The notes under the pieces were generated by a model, which worked only from the letters and a program-made list of their open reading frames with translations, was not told the DNA's origin and did not search any database. The translations under genes and the position numbers were made by a program. This document shows, piece after piece, positions 49,672-59,433 of a DNA stretch of 64,000 nt (the first letter of the stretch is position 1; each line of letters begins with the position of its first letter). Source of the DNA: JACMLD01 sp963705285 (lineage in GTDB: Bacteria > Bacteroidota > Bacteroidia > Chitinophagales > Chitinophagaceae); the NCBI GenBank assembly GCA_963705285.1, contig OY970066.1, positions 1,426,001 through 1,490,000 of the forward strand, given 5' to 3'.

Positions 49672-52053
49672 ATGGAAGAAACACAATTTATAAAGTCTCC
49701 GGAGAGCCGCATGAGCCCCCGGGAAATAGTACAGAAATACATTCGTTTTCTGCCTTGGGTGTTGGTATCAGTAGCACTGGCACTTACACTGGCATGGGTG
49801 AAACTTCGTTATTCAACTCCCATTTATAATGTAGCTGGTAAGTTGTTGGTAAAAGATAAAAATCCTTATGGAAACCGCGGCGAGAAATTTAGTAACATAT
49901 TTGCTTTGCCAGATGATAACAGCAACCTTAACAATGAAATTGAGATTATCAAATCACGGTCGCTGGCAGCCCGCACCATACGCGGTCTGGGCTTTCAAAG
50001 ACAGTATTATATAAAGGGTAAAATACGCACTTCGGTAGTACACCCTTCAGACATGCCATTCAAATGGGTAATCAATCATATCTCAGATTCTGCTAATGGC
50101 ATATCATACATAGTTAAAATAATCAGTAACACCCAATTCCAATTAAATGGCGAACTCACCAATTATAATTTTAACCAGCCCGTAAAAAAAGGGAATATTG
50201 AATTTCAATTGCAGGCATTGTATTCAAACATGATGATCTCAGACCCAAATGAATACATTATTAACTGGATACCAGAAGAGAATCTGGCGGTGGGCCTGAG
50301 CAGTACTATCAGCGTTGCAAAAATTGAAGGTACCAGTGTAATCACTATTGTGTTCCCGACCGATAATATAAAACTCGGATTGAATATTGTTAACCAGTAC
50401 ATGAAGGAATACCTGCAGTCTAATTATGAAGACAAAAAGGTAATAGCGTTCAACACCCTGCAGTTTATAGACAACCAGTTGGATACTTTAAAAAGGGAGC
50501 TGGGCGGGGTTGAAAGAAACCTGCAAAATTTCAGGGAAAAAAACAAACTGTTTGCACCAGATCAACAAACTGAACTTTTTTTTAGCGACTTAACAGAAAG
50601 CAATCGCCAGATCACAACTGCTCAACGAAATGCAAAAATTGTTGAATACCTGTCAAAATACATGAGCAACCCGGTTAACTCTGACAGGCTTGTTCCATCT
50701 AACCTGGGCATTGAAGAGCCTACCCTCACCGCGCAGATTACTGAGTTTAATACGCTTCAGTTAAAGAAACAAACATTATTACAAACTACGCAGCCTGGTA
50801 ATCCATTGGTACAAAATACAGAAACCGCCATTGAAAAACTGCGGCAGGATATTTTGGAGAATTTAAAGAACGTACGCAATGCACAGCAATTGGCAACTGG
50901 CGATCTTTCTGGCAAACAACAGCAGGCAAGAACAGATATAAGTGCCATACCCGGCAAACAAAAGCAATTACTGGAAGTAACGCGGCAACAGGCCATCTTG
51001 CAGGAATTGTATTCATTTCTTCTGCAGAAAAAGCTGGAAACCGCTATTGCATCTGCCTCAACTACGTCAGATATTATGATACTGGAACCGGCCATGGCTG
51101 GGGGCACGCCGGTGTCACCCAATCCTAAAGGAATGTATATTATTGCCGTATTCCTGGGTTTGGGATTGCCGATTGGAATAATCTTTATACTGGAGTATTT
51201 AAATGATAAAGTGAAGTCGAAGCTGGATATAACCAAAGTCACCTCAACGCCAATACTGGGCGAAATTGGTCATGCGTCCGAGAGCAATACGCTGATAGTT
51301 CGTCAGAACAACCGCAGTTATATTGCAGAACAGTTTCGCATTGTTCGTTCCAACCTGCAATACATTTTGCCAAAGAATGAAAAGCCGGTTATTGTGGTTA
51401 CATCATCATTCAGCGGCGAAGGCAAATCTTTTATTAGCACCAATCTTGGCGCTGTACTTGCGTTGAGCGGTAAGCGCACTATCATTCTTGAAATGGATAT
51501 CCGCAAGCCCAAAATATTAAAAGGCCTGGGTATGAATGAGCGCAAAGGGATTACCAATTACCTGGTGACCAATAATATCGAAGTCAGGGATATTGTCTAC
51601 CCTGTTCCGGAACTAGACAACTTGTTTGTGGCACCATGCGGACCCGTTCCCCCAAACCCGGCAGAAATATTACTGGATAAAAAGCTGGACACCATGTTTG
51701 AAGAGTTGAAAAAACAGTTTGATGTCATCATTATTGACTCTGCACCAATTGGCCTGGTAAGCGATGCAATAACTTTGGGTAAACAGGCTAATGCCTGCGT
51801 GTATATTGTACGGCATAATTATACCCTCAAAAAACAGGTAAACCTGATAAAAGAATTATACGAGGAAAAGAAATTACCCCACCTTTCGATTGTGATAAAT
51901 GATATCAGCGGCAGCAGTGGCGGATACGGTTATGGCTATAACTATGGTTATGGTTATGGTTATGGATACGGTAACACAAAACAAAATATAAGCAATAGTT
52001 ATTTTGAGAATGAAGGCGAGCGTAAAAGCTGGTGGCCGTTTGGCAAGAAATAA
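49672..52053 (+). CDS. Wzc-like polysaccharide co-polymerase / tyrosine autokinase
   Basis: A 793-residue inner-membrane BY-kinase controlling chain length and export. The N-terminal Wzz domain has TM1 at about 31-50 (ILPWVLVSVALALTLAW), a long periplasmic coiled-coil region (about 230-460) and TM2 at about 495-515 (MYIIAVFLGLGLPIGIIFIL). The cytoplasmic kinase has Walker A VTSSFSGEGKSFISTNLG, Walker A' ILEMDIRKPKIL and Walker B VIIIDSAPIG. The C-terminal tyrosine cluster (GYGYGYNYGYGYGYGYG, about 750-767) is the autophosphorylation tail, here an almost pure Tyr-Gly alternation. All catalytic motifs are intact. Confidence 0.95.
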   Translation: MEETQFIKSPESRMSPREIVQKYIRFLPWVLVSVALALTLAWVKLRYSTPIYNVAGKLLVKDKNPYGNRGEKFSNIFALPDDNSNLNNEIEIIKSRSLAARTIRGLGFQRQYYIKGKIRTSVVHPSDMPFKWVINHISDSANGISYIVKIISNTQFQLNGELTNYNFNQPVKKGNIEFQLQALYSNMMISDPNEYIINWIPEENLAVGLSSTISVAKIEGTSVITIVFPTDNIKLGLNIVNQYMKEYLQSNYEDKKVIAFNTLQFIDNQLDTLKRELGGVERNLQNFREKNKLFAPDQQTELFFSDLTESNRQITTAQRNAKIVEYLSKYMSNPVNSDRLVPSNLGIEEPTLTAQITEFNTLQLKKQTLLQTTQPGNPLVQNTETAIEKLRQDILENLKNVRNAQQLATGDLSGKQQQARTDISAIPGKQKQLLEVTRQQAILQELYSFLLQKKLETAIASASTTSDIMILEPAMAGGTPVSPNPKGMYIIAVFLGLGLPIGIIFILEYLNDKVKSKLDITKVTSTPILGEIGHASESNTLIVRQNNRSYIAEQFRIVRSNLQYILPKNEKPVIVVTSSFSGEGKSFISTNLGAVLALSGKRTIILEMDIRKPKILKGLGMNERKGITNYLVTNNIEVRDIVYPVPELDNLFVAPCGPVPPNPAEILLDKKLDTMFEELKKQFDVIIIDSAPIGLVSDAITLGKQANACVYIVRHNYTLKKQVNLIKELYEEKKLPHLSIVINDISGSSGGYGYGYNYGYGYGYGYGNTKQNISNSYFENEGERKSWWPFGKK

Positions 52054-52098
52054 TAATGCTTTTAAAAGTGCTTAAACACATCTGTTCCCCCATCATTT

Positions 52099-52968
52099 AT
52101 GGAAAATACCTTGCGAGAGAATATTGACAAGTGGGATCTTACGATAGAACCGCGAAGTAATATTTTTCAATTAAACTTTAAAGAAGTATGGGCTTACAAG
52201 TACTTGCTGCTAATGTTTGTAAAACGAGATCTGGTAGCAGTCTATAAGCAGACTATTCTTGGTCCTATCTGGTTTTTTATACAGCCCGTACTCACCACCA
52301 TCACTTATATGGTTATTTTTGGAAGTATTGCCAAGATATCTACTGACGGTTTGCCCCCAATGTTGTTCTATCTTGCAGGTATCACCATCTGGAATTATTT
52401 TTCTGAAACGCTTACCGCCACCAGCAATACCTTTACTGTAAACGCCAATATATTTGGCAAGGTTTATTTTCCCCGATTGGTATTACCGCTTTCTAAAGTA
52501 ATATCGGGGCTTATTAAATTTGGTATACAGTTCTTTTTGTTCATGATTGTTTTTTTCTATTACCAGTTAAAAGGTTCAGCCATCCACCCTGACATTGCAG
52601 GTATACTATACATTACACCAATTGTGCTTGCAATAATGGCAGGGCTAGGCCTTGGGCTGGGCTTAATTTTGTCAGCATTGACAACCAAGTACCGCGACCT
52701 CGTTTTTATAATTGGGTTCGGCGTTCAATTAGGAATGTATGCAACGCCAATTATCTACCCGGTGTCAACCATCACTTCAAAATACAAATGGCTAATCAAA
52801 GCTAATCCAATGTCATCGCTAGTTGAGGCCTTTAGAAAAGTATACTTGGGTGCTGGAGAACTAAGCTGGCACTGGCTAAGCTATAGTTTTATATGGATGC
52901 TGGTCCTACTATTGATAGGCACAATTATTTTTAACAGGGTAGAAAAAACTTTTATGGATACGGTATAA
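52099..52968 (+). CDS. wzm: ABC-2 polysaccharide export permease (Wzm-like)
   Basis: A 289-residue permease with six membrane helices and the ABC-2 features YKQTILGPIWFFIQPVLTTITYMVIFG, ALTTKYRDLVFIIGFGVQLGMYATPIIYP and a final KVYLGAGELSWHWLSYS loop. With the following ATPase (Wzt) it exports undecaprenyl-linked glycan across the inner membrane. Its presence means the locus follows the ABC-transporter route rather than, or in addition to, Wzx/Wzy. It ends one base before the ATG of the Wzt gene. Confidence 0.93.
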   Translation: MENTLRENIDKWDLTIEPRSNIFQLNFKEVWAYKYLLLMFVKRDLVAVYKQTILGPIWFFIQPVLTTITYMVIFGSIAKISTDGLPPMLFYLAGITIWNYFSETLTATSNTFTVNANIFGKVYFPRLVLPLSKVISGLIKFGIQFFLFMIVFFYYQLKGSAIHPDIAGILYITPIVLAIMAGLGLGLGLILSALTTKYRDLVFIIGFGVQLGMYATPIIYPVSTITSKYKWLIKANPMSSLVEAFRKVYLGAGELSWHWLSYSFIWMLVLLLIGTIIFNRVEKTFMDTV

Positions 52969-52969
52969 A

Positions 52970-54225
52970 ATGAGTGCGTAATTCAAGTAAATAATATCAG
53001 CAAGCAATATCGTTTGGGCCAGGTGGGAACCGGTACCATTTCTCATGACATTAACCGTTGGTGGCACCGGGTTAGGGGTAAAGAAGATCCGTACTTAGCA
53101 ATAGGTGAAGAAAACGATCGCACAAAAAAAGGAACAAGTGAGTATTCATGGGCATTACGCGATATCAATTTTGACGTCAGCCTGGGGATGTACTAGGTAT
53201 TATTGGTCGCAATGGGGCGGGTAAAAGCACTTTGTTAAAAATACTTAGTCGAACCACGGCACCCACTACCGGCCAGATAAAAATAAAAGGCCGGGTGGCC
53301 AGTTTGCTTGAAGTAGGTACCGGTTTTCATCCTGAATTAACCGGCCGTGAAAACATATTTTTAAATGGCGCCATACTGGGGATGGGCAGAAAAGAAATAA
53401 AAAGTAAGTTTGATGAAATTGTAGATTTTTCGGGTGTTGAAAGATATATCGATACCCCTGTAAAAAGATACAGCAGCGGTATGTACGTGCGTTTTGCATT
53501 TGGCGTGGCTGCATATCTTGAAACCGAGATTTTGATAGTAGACGAAGTGTTGGCGGTGGGAGATGCAGAATTTCAAAAGAAAGCATTGGGTAAAATGAAG
53601 GATGTAAGTGAGGAGAAGGCAGAACGGTGCTATTTGTAAGCCATAATATGGCTGCTGTAAAATCTTTATGCACGACCGGTTTGTTAATGAAAAACGGAAG
53701 CATAGAAGCTGCTGGGGCAATTGATGATGTTGTGTTAAAATATACGGCAATCGGGGCGCAGGGTATTGAATCTCTTATAACCATCGAAAAAGAATCAGAA
53801 GGGTTTACTATTCATTCGGTTAGTATTACAGACAACGGGATTAATGGGCATTTTAATATTGAAAATGACCTAACATTTTCTGTAATAGTCTCAGGTTCTG
53901 TTAGTTTCGAATCGGTAAACATAAATATCTTCTTTAAGTCTGCAGACGACTCGCTCATATTTGCGACTTGCTCCAAGGCCGAAAATTTACCGAAAGGGAA
54001 CTTATCTATTTAAGTGTGTAATTCCGGGTAACACCTTAAATGATATAGTTTATCTTATTGACCTTATGGTTGTGGAAAAAGGACAGAAGATTCTTCATCA
54101 GCTACCCAATATCTTGTCTATTGAAGGGGTAGAGAATAGAAAGAGAAGGTGCATGGATGGCAAAATTCCCCGGACTGTTAAGACCACAGAATTATGAATG
54201 GACAAAAAAGGAAAATCATGTTTAA
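52970..54225 (+). pseudogene. wzt: Wzt-like polysaccharide export ATPase, broken by five frameshifts
   Basis: The complete Wzt-type protein can be read if frames are joined: MSA/VIQVNNISKQYRLG, then WALRDINFDVSLG/DVLGIIGRNGAGKSTLLKIL (Walker A), YSSGMYVRFAFGVAAYLE (signature), ILIVDEVLAVGDAEF (Walker B), TVLFVSHNMAAV (switch His), and a C-terminal carbohydrate-binding domain ending AKFPGLLRPQNYEW. Breaks: a missing base near 52978; a missing G in the G-run at 53185-53188; a missing G near 53617; an extra base near 54000; an extra base (or 4-base duplication) near 54136-54150. The last codons overlap the next gene's ATG (54218) by 8 bases. Protein-level conservation around every break favours sequencing error over decay. 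Confidence 0.85.
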
Positions 54226-55351
54226 AGAAGCACTCACAGAAGAGCTTAGACAAAGCCAATATAATAATTTCGGAATTGAAAATTTCGATTCTCATCGATT
54301 TGGAACAATGCCTGTTGAATACAAGGGTCCTGATACTTCAATGCATTTAATCAAGACTACAATAAAGAAAATCATCGGGTATGATACCTTACAACAAAAG
54401 AAGGCCTTTGACGAAATGGTCTTTAACATATTTACTGCTTTAAAGGAATACGAGGAACGTCTGGAATTTTTATACCGGCACATACCAGCAGAAAGTAAGA
54501 ACTTACTGGTCAAACTAATTGCATACAGATGTTTGGGTTACACCAAAGTCAGGCTGCCGGTAAATAACTCAGCCTATTGGGACGCACTCGACGTAGTAAA
54601 TACATTGAGATATGAGGACGAATTTTATGATCCGCATTTTATGCACCTCATTCTTCGGAAGTATAATCTTCAAAAGATTGGGTATGATATTAAAATTTTT
54701 CTTTCAGAAGTTGGAATTGCCATAGATTATATTATTGAACAGTATGCATATAAAAATAAAGATGGGGTTGTGGTAGGAGCTAACAAAGGGGATGTGGTAT
54801 TAGATATTGGTGGATGTTGGGGAGATACGGCATTGTATTTTGCGGAGAAAGTGGGTGCTGAGGGAAAAGTGTATTCTTTTGAATTTATTCCTGACAATAT
54901 CAAACTACATAATATTAACACCGGATTTAACCCCCACCTCCAAAAAATAATTGAACTAGTGCCAAATCCCGTGTCAAACGTTTCAAATACACCGATTTAT
55001 TTTTTCGATAATGGTCCTGGCAGCAAAATAGAGATGAAGCCATTTAAAGAGCAAACAGGTTCTACAGTTACGCTAAGTGTAGACGATTTTGTTGCCAGGT
55101 ATAACGTAAGCAAAGTTGACTTTATAAAAATGGATATTGAAGGTGCTGAAACTGCCGCCCTTGAAGGCGCTATTGAGACTATCTCTAAGTTTAAGCCAAA
55201 TTTGGCAATAGCAATCTATCACAGCATGGATGACCTTGTGAATATCCCCAAATGGATACTGGATTTAAACCTTGGGTACGAATTGTTTATTGGCCACTAC
55301 ACCATACACGCAGAAGAAACGATTTGTTTTGCAAAGGTTACAAACAAGTAA
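54218..55351 (+). CDS. FkbM-family methyltransferase
   Basis: A 377-residue protein; ATG 54218 (MFKEALTEELRQS) is chosen because it overlaps the restored Wzt stop, while the in-frame ATG at 54194 lies within wzt. The N-terminal 170 residues are a helical domain without a recognised motif. The C-terminal half is an FkbM methyltransferase with motif I DVVLDIGGCWGDTALYFAEKVG, then YSFEFIPDNIKLHNIN and the signature DFVARYNVSKVDFIKMDIEGAETAALEGA. A likely role is O-methylation of a sugar at the growing glycan end; methylated termini often signal export by Wzm/Wzt systems, consistent with its position. Confidence 0.85.
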   Translation: MFKEALTEELRQSQYNNFGIENFDSHRFGTMPVEYKGPDTSMHLIKTTIKKIIGYDTLQQKKAFDEMVFNIFTALKEYEERLEFLYRHIPAESKNLLVKLIAYRCLGYTKVRLPVNNSAYWDALDVVNTLRYEDEFYDPHFMHLILRKYNLQKIGYDIKIFLSEVGIAIDYIIEQYAYKNKDGVVVGANKGDVVLDIGGCWGDTALYFAEKVGAEGKVYSFEFIPDNIKLHNINTGFNPHLQKIIELVPNPVSNVSNTPIYFFDNGPGSKIEMKPFKEQTGSTVTLSVDDFVARYNVSKVDFIKMDIEGAETAALEGAIETISKFKPNLAIAIYHSMDDLVNIPKWILDLNLGYELFIGHYTIHAEETICFAKVTNK

Positions 55352-55403
55352 TCAGTTTTGTTACTCAACTCTATAAGTTGATTAAAGGGAAAATACAATT
55401 GTT

Positions 55404-56483
55404 ATGATTAATGTCACCAAGCCATTTTTACCACCTGTAGATGAGTATAAAAAATATATTGACGCTATCTGGCAGAGAAATTGGCTAACCAATAACGGAC
55501 CTTTGGTAAATGAACTGGAGTTGCGCTTAAAGGATTACTTGGGCTTACAGCATATGCTTTTTCTGGGTAATGGCACTATTGCACTGCAAATAGCTATAAA
55601 AGCGCTGGAACTTTCAGGAGAAATAATAACCACGCCATTTAGCTATGTGGCCACTACGAGCAGTATTGTTTGGGAGGGCTGTTCTCCGATTTTTGTAGAC
55701 ATTGATCCTCTGTCACTCAATATAGACCCTTCAAAAATCGAAGCTGCAATAACGCCTTTAACATCTGCGATTCTTGCAACCCATGTTTATGGTAACCCTT
55801 GCGATATAGATGCAATAGACAAAATTGCGAAAGTACACAACCTTAAAGTAATTTATGATGCCGCTCATTGCTTTGGAAGTACTTACAAACAACAATCTGT
55901 TTTTAGCTACGGTGATATAGTGACCACAAGCTTTCACGCAACAAAACTTTTTCATACCACAGAGGGCGGAGCTGTATTTACCAATGATGCGGAACTATTA
56001 AAGAAAATGTCCTATCTGCGTAATTTTGGCCATTCAGGGCCAGAAACTTTTTTCGGTATAGGGATTAACGGCAAAAATTCAGAATTTCATGCAGCTATGG
56101 GTTTGTGCAACCTGAAATACGTGGATCAAATATTACAAGATCGAAAACGCGTATGTAAGTTATACGACGAAAAGTTCGATACATTGGCAGTACAGAAGCC
56201 TGTTATTAACAAAAAAGGAAGTTGGAATCATGCATACTACCCTATCATTTTAAAGTCTGAAGAACAATTGCTGAAATCAATTGAATTATTGAATGGCAAT
56301 TGGATTTTCCCCAGGCGTTATTTCTATCCGTCTCTTAGCAAATTAAATTACATTAAATCGCAGCAGACCCCTATAACTGATGATCTTTCAAAAAGGGCGT
56401 TGTGTCTTCCGCTATATTATGGCATACAGGAAGAAGATATTAATTTCATAGCCCGCCTAATGCTGAGGGTTCAAAATAATTAG
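55404..56483 (+). CDS. DegT/DnrJ/EryC1/StrS-family sugar aminotransferase
   Basis: A 359-residue PLP aminotransferase acting on nucleotide-linked keto sugars. Motifs: FLGNGTIALQIAIKAL, TTPFSYVATTSSIVWEGCSPIFVDID, IYDAAHCFGS (PLP-contacting Asp), and the PLP Lys in TTSFHATKLFHTTEGGAVF. The C-terminal NWIFPRRYFYPSL is as in VioA/WecE/FdtB-type enzymes. It would supply an amino sugar for the polysaccharide, fitting with the NeuD-like and WbpD-like acyltransferases in the same locus. The frame is intact. Confidence 0.92.
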   Translation: MINVTKPFLPPVDEYKKYIDAIWQRNWLTNNGPLVNELELRLKDYLGLQHMLFLGNGTIALQIAIKALELSGEIITTPFSYVATTSSIVWEGCSPIFVDIDPLSLNIDPSKIEAAITPLTSAILATHVYGNPCDIDAIDKIAKVHNLKVIYDAAHCFGSTYKQQSVFSYGDIVTTSFHATKLFHTTEGGAVFTNDAELLKKMSYLRNFGHSGPETFFGIGINGKNSEFHAAMGLCNLKYVDQILQDRKRVCKLYDEKFDTLAVQKPVINKKGSWNHAYYPIILKSEEQLLKSIELLNGNWIFPRRYFYPSLSKLNYIKSQQTPITDDLSKRALCLPLYYGIQEEDINFIARLMLRVQNN

Positions 56484-56486
56484 GAT

Positions 56487-57187
56487 ATGCGTTTGGCAGT
56501 AATGCAACCATACATATTTCCCTATATTGGTTATTATCAATTAATCTCTGCAGTAGATAAATTTGTTATCTATGATGATGTTAATTACATCAATAAGGGT
56601 TGGATCAATAGAAATAATGTGTTGATAAATGGTAGGGCAGGTTTATTCACAGTACCATTAAAAAATGCAAGTCAGAATCGTTTAATCCGAGAGGTAGACG
56701 TTGCTGAAAATAACGGCTGGCAGGCAAAAATTTTAAAGACCATTGAATTTGCCTACAAAAAGGCCCCGCATTTCTCAGAAATATTTCCGTTGATTACCAA
56801 TGTTATCTCCGCGGATTTGCCAGCCATTAGTGAACGTGCATATTTAAGTATCAGGCTTGTTTGCAACTACCTTGAGATTCAGACATCTTTCACCGACACT
56901 TCTTCTATCTACGGTAACAATAATTTAAAAGGGCAAAACAGGATCTTAGTACATTTGCAAAAAAGAAGGCGCGCATCATTACATAAACCCAATCGGAGGT
57001 ATGGAAATATATTCTAGACCACTTTTTGAAGATGCAAGGGTTAAAATTAATTTTATAAAAACATTACCAGTCGTATACTGATCAGTTTTCCGGAGAATTT
57101 GTAGCCAACCTGTCTATAATTGATTCGTTAATGTTTAATACAAAATTACAAATGCGGCAGTTATTGTCACAATATCAACTTATATGA
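56487..57187 (+). pseudogene. WbqC-family protein, two single-base frameshifts
   Basis: WbqC-like proteins are found in O-antigen and capsule loci; their function is unknown. The first 154 residues read cleanly (MRLAVMQPYIFPYIGYYQLI, NYINKGWINRNNVL). An extra base near 56949-56951 then breaks the frame; removing it gives RILDICKKEGAHHYINPIGG. A second extra base near 57078-57080 separates FIKTLPVVY from DQFSGEFVANLSIIDSLMF. The joined protein ends LLSQYQLI with the TGA at 57185-57187, overlapping the next gene as ATGA, and has the normal family length of about 230 residues. Sequencing error is likely. Confidence 0.8.
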
Positions 57188-57819
57188 CAAAAAATTACCT
57201 AGATACAATTGTTAAACATTATGAGGACTGCCTCGATCGACATGGTGACAGTCACCTTGGTGTTGATTGGCCAAAGGCTGAAGATGTTGATAAACGCTAT
57301 AAAGTTATGCTGGATATAGTGAAGTTTGCAGAAGATAAATCTTTGGAAATATCTCTACTTGACTTCGGTTGCGGTGCGGCCCACTTACTTCAATACATAA
57401 AAGACAAAAGGCTTGATACTTTAAAATATTCGGGGTTGGACGTGTCTGATAAATTTGTTTCATTGAGCAAAGAAAAATTTCCTGGTACTTCATTTTACAC
57501 TGTGGATATACTTGATATGGAAGTTCAAATGCCACACTTCGATTACGTTGTTATGAACGGGGTTTTTACCGAGAAGCGCGAGTTAAGTTTTACCGACATG
57601 TGGAATTATTTTTGCCAGATGCTTACGAGAGTTTTTGATATTGCAGATAAGGGTATCGCATTTAATGTAATGTCAAAAGCGGTTGAATGGGAAAGAGACG
57701 ATTTGTTTCATCTTCCGACTGACATGTTAATAGACTTTCTTACTAAAAAACTCAGCCGTAACTTCATTATTCGGAATGATTATGGCTTGTATGAATTCAC
57801 AACTTACATCTATAAATAA
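57184..57819 (+). CDS. Class I SAM-dependent methyltransferase
   Basis: A 211-residue enzyme. Motif I is LLDFGCGAAHLLQYIKD (about residues 57-73), the acidic post-I residue lies in YSGLDVSDKFVSLSK, and motif II is FDYVVMNGVFTEKRELSF. It starts with ATG 57184, overlapping the restored wbqC stop by 4 bases (ATGA), which supports the frameshift repair there. The probable substrate is a sugar or other building block of the locus; not determinable from sequence. Confidence 0.82.
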   Translation: MTKNYLDTIVKHYEDCLDRHGDSHLGVDWPKAEDVDKRYKVMLDIVKFAEDKSLEISLLDFGCGAAHLLQYIKDKRLDTLKYSGLDVSDKFVSLSKEKFPGTSFYTVDILDMEVQMPHFDYVVMNGVFTEKRELSFTDMWNYFCQMLTRVFDIADKGIAFNVMSKAVEWERDDLFHLPTDMLIDFLTKKLSRNFIIRNDYGLYEFTTYIYK

Positions 57820-57824
57820 TCATC

Positions 57825-58487
57825 ATGTCAAACAAAGTTATCATCTTTGGTATTCAGGATTATGCCGAACTTGCACATTATTACTTCAAAAATGATTCCC
57901 CATATGAAGTTGTAGCATTTTGCCTTAATGAAGCATACTTGCCGGCCGAAAAAACCTTTAAAACCTTGCCTGTTGTTTCTTTTGAAGAAATTGAAAAAAA
58001 ATATCCCTCAGGTGATTTTTCTTTTTTTGCGCCAATGTCGCCAAAAAGTATGAACCAGGCCCGGGAAACTGTATACAATAATATTAAGGCCAAAGGGTAT
58101 ACACTAATAAGCTATATAAGCAGTAAGGCAACTCTTTTTGAAAATGAAATTGGAGACAACTGCTTCATTCTTGAAAACAATACTCTGCAGCCCTTTACAA
58201 AAATCGGTAACAATGTTGTGCTATGGAGTGGTAACCACATAGGGCACCATAGTGTCATCAAAGACCATGTTACATTTACATCTCATGTTGTTATGTCGGG
58301 GCATTGTGTAATCGGTGAAAATTCGTTTTTGGGGGTGAATGCAACCCTGAGAGACGGGCTAAATATTGCAAAAGGTTCACTGGTTGCTATGGCAGCTGCT
58401 GTTACTAAAGACACAGAGGAATGGGGTGTTTATATAGGCAACCCGGCAAAAAAGTTGGAAGGTAAAATAAGTACATCTCTTTTATAA
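57825..58487 (+). CDS. NeuD-like sugar O-/N-acyltransferase
   Basis: A 220-residue hexapeptide acyltransferase. The N-terminal Rossmann-like PglD/NeuD domain (MSNKVIIFGIQDYAELAHYYF, residues 1-90) is followed by the left-handed beta-helix (about 100-215; LEPF-type repeats such as NNTLQPFTKIGNNVVLWSGNHIG and HVVMSGHCVIGENSFLGV). Members acetylate amino sugars or sialic-acid-like sugars on nucleotide carriers. Together with the DegT aminotransferase it may build an acylamido sugar. It starts 5 bases after the preceding methyltransferase. Confidence 0.83.
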   Translation: MSNKVIIFGIQDYAELAHYYFKNDSPYEVVAFCLNEAYLPAEKTFKTLPVVSFEEIEKKYPSGDFSFFAPMSPKSMNQARETVYNNIKAKGYTLISYISSKATLFENEIGDNCFILENNTLQPFTKIGNNVVLWSGNHIGHHSVIKDHVTFTSHVVMSGHCVIGENSFLGVNATLRDGLNIAKGSLVAMAAAVTKDTEEWGVYIGNPAKKLEGKISTSLL

Positions 58488-58490
58488 ACA

Positions 58491-59420
58491 ATGTGGGAGA
58501 AGCAGGGACTGATTTTTAATTCAAGAGGGCTTTCAGATTGGGATATTTCCCATGCCCAGTTGCCGATTACAGATATTGAAAGTAACGGTATGTGGAGGAT
58601 ATATTACGCAACTAGGAATCAATTTGGTCAAAGTAATATTAGTTACATTGAAGTAGAGAGCGGTAATCCTAAAAATGTTTTATACGTTCATCCGCAGCCG
58701 ATTTTGCCTTTAGGCAAGCTGGGTACATTTGACGAAAGTGGTCAAATGCCGGTTGCGCTGATAAATTGCCATGGAAGAAAATATTTGTATTATGCCGGTT
58801 GGAGCCTAAAAAAGACTGTTCCCTACCATAATACAGTTGGTTTGGCTATTAGTGATGATGGCGGAAAAACATTTACTAAGTATGGTGAAGGGCCATTATT
58901 TGACTGTACTCCCTGGGAGCCTTATTCTAACGGAACTATAAATATTGTAATTGAAGGGGGTGTTTGGAGAGCTTGGTATCAGTCAATAACAAAATGGCAA
59001 ATCGCAAACAATATTGCAGAACCTTTTTACCACCTAAAATACGCAGAGTCTTTAGACGGAATCGTTTGGCGTAGAGAAGGCATGATTGCAATTGATTATG
59101 AGTCAGAAAATGAGGCGGGTATTTGCAGTGCCTCTGTGATTGTTGATGATAGTCTCTATAAAATGTGGTATTGTTATCGGGGTCAGGGCGATTACAGAAC
59201 AAATAGGTATGTAAGCTACAAGATTGGCTATGCAGATTCGGTGGATGGCATAAAGTGGAACAGAAAAGATGCAGATGCAGGAATATATACATCTGAAGAA
59301 GGTTGGGATAGTGAGATGATTGCCTATCCTAACGTTATCACGTTCGGAAAGAGCAAATTTATGTTTTATAATGGTAATGGCTTTGGGCGTACCGGTTTTG
59401 GATACGCTATTTTAAAATGA
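58491..59420 (+). CDS. Five-bladed beta-propeller glycosidase-like protein
   Basis: A 309-residue protein without a signal peptide, built of repeated blades such as MWRIYYATRNQFGQSNISYIEVE, GRKYLYYAGWSLKK, GVWRAWYQSITKW, SLYKMWYCYRGQGDYR and KSKFMFYNGNGFGRTGFGYAIL. This pattern matches the GH43/GH130-like five-bladed propeller proteins often found in polysaccharide biosynthesis loci with no proven activity. Acidic residues suitable for catalysis are present (FDESGQMP, EEGWDSEMIAYP), but a specific reaction cannot be assigned. The cytoplasmic location suggests a role in assembly rather than degradation. Confidence 0.7.
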   Translation: MWEKQGLIFNSRGLSDWDISHAQLPITDIESNGMWRIYYATRNQFGQSNISYIEVESGNPKNVLYVHPQPILPLGKLGTFDESGQMPVALINCHGRKYLYYAGWSLKKTVPYHNTVGLAISDDGGKTFTKYGEGPLFDCTPWEPYSNGTINIVIEGGVWRAWYQSITKWQIANNIAEPFYHLKYAESLDGIVWRREGMIAIDYESENEAGICSASVIVDDSLYKMWYCYRGQGDYRTNRYVSYKIGYADSVDGIKWNRKDADAGIYTSEEGWDSEMIAYPNVITFGKSKFMFYNGNGFGRTGFGYAILK

Positions 59421-59433
59421 TTATTTAAATATT

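Noticed and set aside
52970..54225. Four separate small genes (53014-53196, 53232-53639, 53627-54013, 53961-54197)
   Set aside because: Joined across frames they form a single Wzt ATPase with all ABC motifs in order; they are fragments of one gene.
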